30,648 bases of DNA from Chara braunii (Eukaryota > Streptophyta > Charophyceae > Charales > Characeae), in assembly GCA_003427395.1 (NCBI GenBank), contig BFEA01000537.1:616919-647566 (forward strand), read 5' to 3'. The notes beneath the pieces were generated by a model. It saw nothing but the letters and a program-made list of their open reading frames with translations. It was not told where the DNA came from and ran no database searches. Position 1 is the first letter of the stretch; each line of letters opens with the position of its first letter. Below are positions 27,401 to 30,648 of this stretch, one piece after another. Made by a program: the position numbers and the translations under genes.

Positions 27401-28066
27401 GGCTGCAATTTTGAGGGAGGAGACACAGATGGAGCCGACAGACTTTTTTTTTTTTCTTTTTTTTTTTTTTTTCGACAGACATTTCAGGTAAACGTCAGGT
27501 TTACCTTTATCATCACCACATAACTCTTAGGATAAAAGAAAGAAAGAATAATTACTAGTATTAATTCCATAATCGATATTCCACAATCAATGTTGTGTGC
27601 TGGCATTTCCTGTTTGGCCACTTTTGTTTTCAGATTCGATTTTATTTTCTCTTCGACATTAAATTTTTGTGTACAGAGTTGCGCAATTTTTCCAGTAGAT
27701 TTTACGATTCTGCCCCTTTTTTTGTATGCTACCCACTCCTACAGTCCTACTCCCAAGAATCTCCTGAATTATTATTGGATTCTTCGTAAATTATAATTTC
27801 TGAACTGTTATCTCCGATTAAACCCAACTAGTCTGTCATCGTCTTCAGATATTAATTGAAGAATTTGGAGGGAGTTATCTGTTAGCTCCCAATAATTGGA
27901 GTTGAGTTACAAGAAACAACGGCGGACGCACTGCCAGCAGGTTTTGCGTGCGCAAAGGCAAAGAAGAAAAACAAACGCCGGCAAAGAAAACAGGCAGGCG
28001 CCAACTTCGAAACGGCAATTTGGGTCGAAAAGTATCGGTTCTGCATTTTTTTTTTCTTTTTTTCTT
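27401..28066. other. Gene-free AT-rich region
   Basis: T runs at 27444-27472. No gene recognised. Confidence 0.4.
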
Positions 28067-28692
28067 GGGTTAATTTCAAAAATATTGCTGTTTCGAAGTT
28101 TGGCAGCAAAAATGTCGTCCGTTCGAAGTTTCCTTTGCAAAAATAGATGTTTCGTTGCAGCTTTACCGGGTTCCCGTAGTTTGCCAGCAAAAATACCGGG
28201 TTTCGCCATGTTTCAGAGCCAAGGACCCCTAGGCCCCTGGCCTCAGGGACTCAGGGACTCAGGGACTCAGCGTTCCGGCCTCAGACACTCAGCTTTTCTT
28301 TTCTTTTCTTTCTGCGGGCGTGGCCGAGGCATCTCGGCCGTGGCCACGCCGAGATGCCTCGGCCACGTTTCTTGTTTTTTTTTTTTTTTCGCGGACGTGG
28401 CCGAGGCATCTCGGCCGTGGGCACGCCCAGATGCGTCGGCCATGCCCAGAAAAAAAAAAAAAAAACGCTGAGTGCCTCAGGCCAGAAGGCTGAGTCCCTG
28501 AGGCCCTGAGGCCAGAGGCCTAGGCCCTAGGGGTCCTTCGCTGTGAAACTGGGCAAAATGCGGTATTTTTGCTGGCAAACTATGGGAACCCGGTAAAGCT
28601 GCAACGAAACATCTACTTTTGCAAAGGAAACTTCGAACGGACGACATTTTTGCTGCCAAACTTCGAAACAGCAATATTTTTGCTATTAACCC
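28067..28692. mobile_element. Foldback element built of hairpin repeat copies B (+) and C (-)
   Basis: Copy B (28067 to about 28380, +) and copy C (about 28465-28692, -) are inverted complements over about 225 bp, both with GGGTTAAT at the outer end. Between them lie a perfect 20-bp-arm hairpin (28319-28338 with 28348-28367) and a second, imperfect copy of it (28396-28415 with 28425-28444). The whole is a ~626-bp palindromic unit. No coding capacity. Confidence 0.88.
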
Positions 28693-28701
28693 ATTACGGT
28701 C

Positions 28702-28714
28702 CAATCCCAGGGAT
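28702..28714. repeat. 13-bp direct repeat, right copy
   Basis: CAATCCCAGGGAT, identical to 26318-26330, 9 bp outside the foldback end. Confidence 0.6.
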
Positions 28715-28845
28715 ATAACTCTATAGTCAAATGAGAGCTTCTCCCCAAAAGTGAGGCCTTGCGCTCGTATCTGTCTCCAGGCGTTCTATTCGTCGGAAGC
28801 TGTACGTGGTCGTGCTGCGTATGCATCTGCTGGACATGCACGGCG
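28715..28845. other. Unassigned
   Basis: No recognised feature. Confidence 0.4.
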
Positions 28846-28901
28846 TGCACGTGCTGGAAAAAAAACACGTGAGTAACCTGCACGTGCTGGACATGCACGT
28901 G
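28846..28901. promoter_or_regulatory. Cluster of four CACGTG (G-box) motifs
   Basis: CACGTG occurs at 28848, 28866, 28881 and 28896, spaced 18, 15 and 15 bp, within partly repeated GCACGTGCTGGA sequence. G-boxes bind bZIP and bHLH factors in plants. No gene lies nearby, so the spacing may only reflect a small repeat. Confidence 0.35.
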
Positions 28902-29566
28902 CGTCACTTGATTGCACCCTGCCGTGGGGACAAGCATAACCTTCTCAGGACTCCGTGGCGAAACTGGCGAATGCCAGATGACTACCGGTAAGGGAATATT
29001 ACTAAAACACGAGATATATATAAAATTAAAAAAAAAAAAAAAAAAAAAAAAACACGAGATATCCGGTCAGGACTTTTTCTACGGACCTCCGGGCTTAGTT
29101 ACGGTAAATTGCATCCGGACTGGCTGTAATGAAGGTGAGATGCATTCACGAAAACCAGTGTGCACTCCCTAACAGATTGTATGTGGACCAGCCAGTGACT
29201 TAGCATGACATTACGGATGACCGAGTCGACGGAAAGCCAACTCGTTTTCTTCTTTCCTGGAGAAACAGAGTTTTTCACCACTGTGACATTCCAATAACGA
29301 CGAGGGCCGGGACGTCGCAATGAAATGAACGGAAAGCGAACTCAAAAAGACTTGCGCCTATGCGCACAGAGGCAAGACTCTCATGAGACATGATACATGT
29401 TTTTTTTTTTTTTTTTTGGAATAACAGTGTCAGTTTTGGTCTATCAGGAAAAAACTGTGAGTCGCAGAAAAGTGAGGCCTGCAACTGCATTTACGAAAGC
29501 AGGTTTGCGGAAGCCAAAAAATGCAGCCCCAAACCCATCATTGCAAGAAAGTTCGCCTTTCAAACT
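28902..29566. other. Gene-free region with poly(A) and poly(T) runs
   Basis: An A run at 29029-29051 and a T run at 29400-29417. ACACGAGATAT occurs on both sides of the A run (29008-29018 and 29052-29062), a possible 11-bp target duplication or small slippage. Confidence 0.5.
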
Positions 29567-29573
29567 CCAGCTT

Positions 29574-29727
29574 ACAAAAAAGGCGACGGCCTTGAGATAT
29601 CATCTTTGAACTGACCGGGCCCAGGTAATTCAGAATCATTTATTCTGGTCATCCGATTGTATCTGGATTCGAGCTGGGGTCTGTACTTCAACAGTTCGTG
29701 GGTGCCCCAACTGAGCTAGGCCAGTGT
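29574..29727 (-). mobile_element. tRNA-derived SINE copy 1
   Basis: Read on -, box A CTAGCTCAGTTGGGG (about 29705-29719) and box-B-like AGCTCGAATCC (about 29663-29673) form a tRNA-like head. The tail module CCTGGGC...TCTCAAGGCCGTCGCC ends in a short T run. A second copy of the tail lies directly upstream on - (29731-29800). Confidence 0.75.
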
Positions 29728-29730
29728 GTT

Positions 29731-29800
29731 TTTTTTTTTTTTTTTAAAAGGACGATGGCCTTGAGGTATTACCATCGGACTAACCAGCCCAGGTAAATTC
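29731..29800 (-). mobile_element. SINE copy 2, 5'-truncated, with poly(A)
   Basis: Read on -, CCTGGGCTGGTTAGTCCGATG and TACCTCAAGGCCATCGTCC match the tail of copy 1, followed by TTTT and about 18 A. The poly(A) abuts the tRNA-like head of copy 1 directly, so the two are in tandem. Confidence 0.7.
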
Positions 29801-29837
29801 AATCCTGTGTCTAATCTGACAACGGTGGCCTTTTCAG

Positions 29838-30075
29838 CCCAGGGTGGCCTGATAGCCTTAGGGTGGCCTGATAGCCTTCAGGGAACCCCCAACGGGGGAC
29901 ACCGGCCAGGGGACAGCCGGTGGCAGACGGACCGAGCATGATCTGAGTGGCCAGTCGCTGTGCCTCCCCGATTACCCCTCCCCCTATGAACATCAGCAGA
30001 GCCTGCTTTTTAATGCCAATTGGGGGGACCAACGGGCTATCTCTAGGTGGCGGGCGCCAAGCATGCCCAGGAAGG
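29838..30075 (-). mobile_element. SINE-like body, headless copy
   Basis: Shares CCTATGAACATCAGCAGA, ATGCCAAT and the run CTATCTCTAGGTGGCGGGCG ... GCATGCCCAGGAAGGTA with 30180-30430 in the same order. It lacks the tRNA-like head; the homology stops at 30075. A 19-bp tandem duplication (GGGTGGCCTGATAGCCTTA) lies near 29842-29879. Confidence 0.7.
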
Positions 30076-30179
30076 TACTCCAGCCCCTTTTCTTTTCTTT
30101 TTTTTTTCAAAAAAGCTATATTCTTCTCTCAATTTCACCTCACACTACCTACCTACCACTACTAATTGTAGGCATACGG

Positions 30180-30506
30180 GGAACCCCGTAGCAGCCACAA
30201 CCGTGTTCACGAGAGAACATGCGGGGGCTGCTCCCGACCTCAAGTGGGTGGGTGATACCGACTAGGGGACAGCGGGTAGCATCAGGGACCATGCCAACAG
30301 GACCAATCCCTGTGCCTCCCCTCAGGTCCCCTCCCCTATGAACATCAGCAGACTCTGCTAAATGCCAATCGGGGGATCCAGTGGTCTATCTCTAGGTGGC
30401 GGGCGCCAAGCATGCCCAGGAAGGTACATGAGGCCAATGGGGATTGAACCCACGACCTCCTGAATGCCACTTGCGAGCCTTACCAACTGAGTTAGGCTGC
30501 TGGATG
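30180..30506 (-). mobile_element. tRNA-derived SINE with head
   Basis: Read on -, CAGCAGCCTAACTCAGTTGG carries box A and GTGGGTTCAATCCCCAT is a well-formed T arm with box B (about 30435-30451). The acceptor and D stems do not pair, so it is a SINE head and not a working tRNA. The body follows down to about 30180. Confidence 0.75.
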
Positions 30507-30548
30507 GCGTAAGGCCAGGTCCAGAAAATTGGACCAACCCAGCCTGGC

Positions 30549-30648
30549 GGGGAAAGAGAGATTTTTTTTTCCCTTCTTCTTCTTCTTCTTTTTCTTTTCT
30601 TGTTCCTTTTTTTTTCTTTTCTTTTCCTTTTTTTTTTTTTTTTTTTTT
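30549..30648. repeat. Pyrimidine-rich low-complexity end
   Basis: CTT repeats and long T runs to the window edge. Confidence 0.95.

Noticed and set aside
30430-30506. A functional tRNA gene on the minus strand
   Set aside because: The T arm is good, but the acceptor and D stems fail to pair and a SINE body follows.

Overview
This window is nuclear DNA from a eukaryote, probably a green alga of the charophyte lineage. My best guess is Chara braunii or a close relative. That guess rests on the style of the hAT transposon, with its long proline-rich and acidic C-terminal extension, and on the mix of LINE, SINE, Ty3-like and DUF7869-type remnants. It is inference from memory, not a search. There are no operons or ribosome-binding sites. 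I see no intact protein-coding gene. Almost everything recognisable is a decayed mobile element or a simple repeat. No complete undescribed system is evident; the most unusual material is a U6 snRNA copy fused to a hairpin repeat family, and a DUF7869-type gene broken by two insertions.

Layout. 1-1580: a (GA)n tract and unassigned DNA with one weak MITE candidate. 1582-3458: the C-terminal part of a LINE reverse-transcriptase ORF on the + strand, interrupted by a reverse-oriented SINE-like insertion with a 26-nt poly(A) tail and 17-bp target-site duplications. 3815-4520: a degenerate AT-rich tandem repeat. 4645-7276: a broken DUF7869-type gene on the - strand. It is interrupted by a 545-bp DNA element with a 9-10 bp target duplication and by a 370-bp foldback element. 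7369-7600: an 83-bp tandem repeat. 8036-12579: a hAT transposase pseudogene with a very long C-terminal extension. 13350-13810: a Ty3-like protease fragment running into a 71-nt poly(G) tract. 14118-15184: two tandem copies of a ~520-550 bp, possibly LTR-like, repeat.

15716-23200: mostly non-coding. Two exact Nextera mosaic-end junction adapters sit here (15917-15954 and 22993-23030). The first splits an exact 201-bp duplication, so parts of the assembly are artefactual. A head-to-head SINE pair lies at 20340-21038. 23690-25690 is rich in CT, CA, TG, poly(A) and (AGGGG)n simple repeats. 26334-28692 holds a U6 snRNA-like sequence fused to a repeat family with a strong GC-rich hairpin, a ~32-bp minisatellite, and a ~626-bp foldback built from two opposed copies of the same repeat. 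28846-28901 carries four CACGTG motifs. 29570-30510 is a cluster of - strand tRNA-derived SINEs.

How the parts relate. No pathway is visible. The window is a record of nested transposition: SINE into LINE, DNA elements into the DUF7869-type gene, SINE next to SINE. It also carries assembly damage (adapters, two single-base N gaps, a homopolymer run) that should be cleared before any biological reading of 13.2 kb, 15.7-16.2 kb, 22.8-23.2 kb and 26.75 kb.
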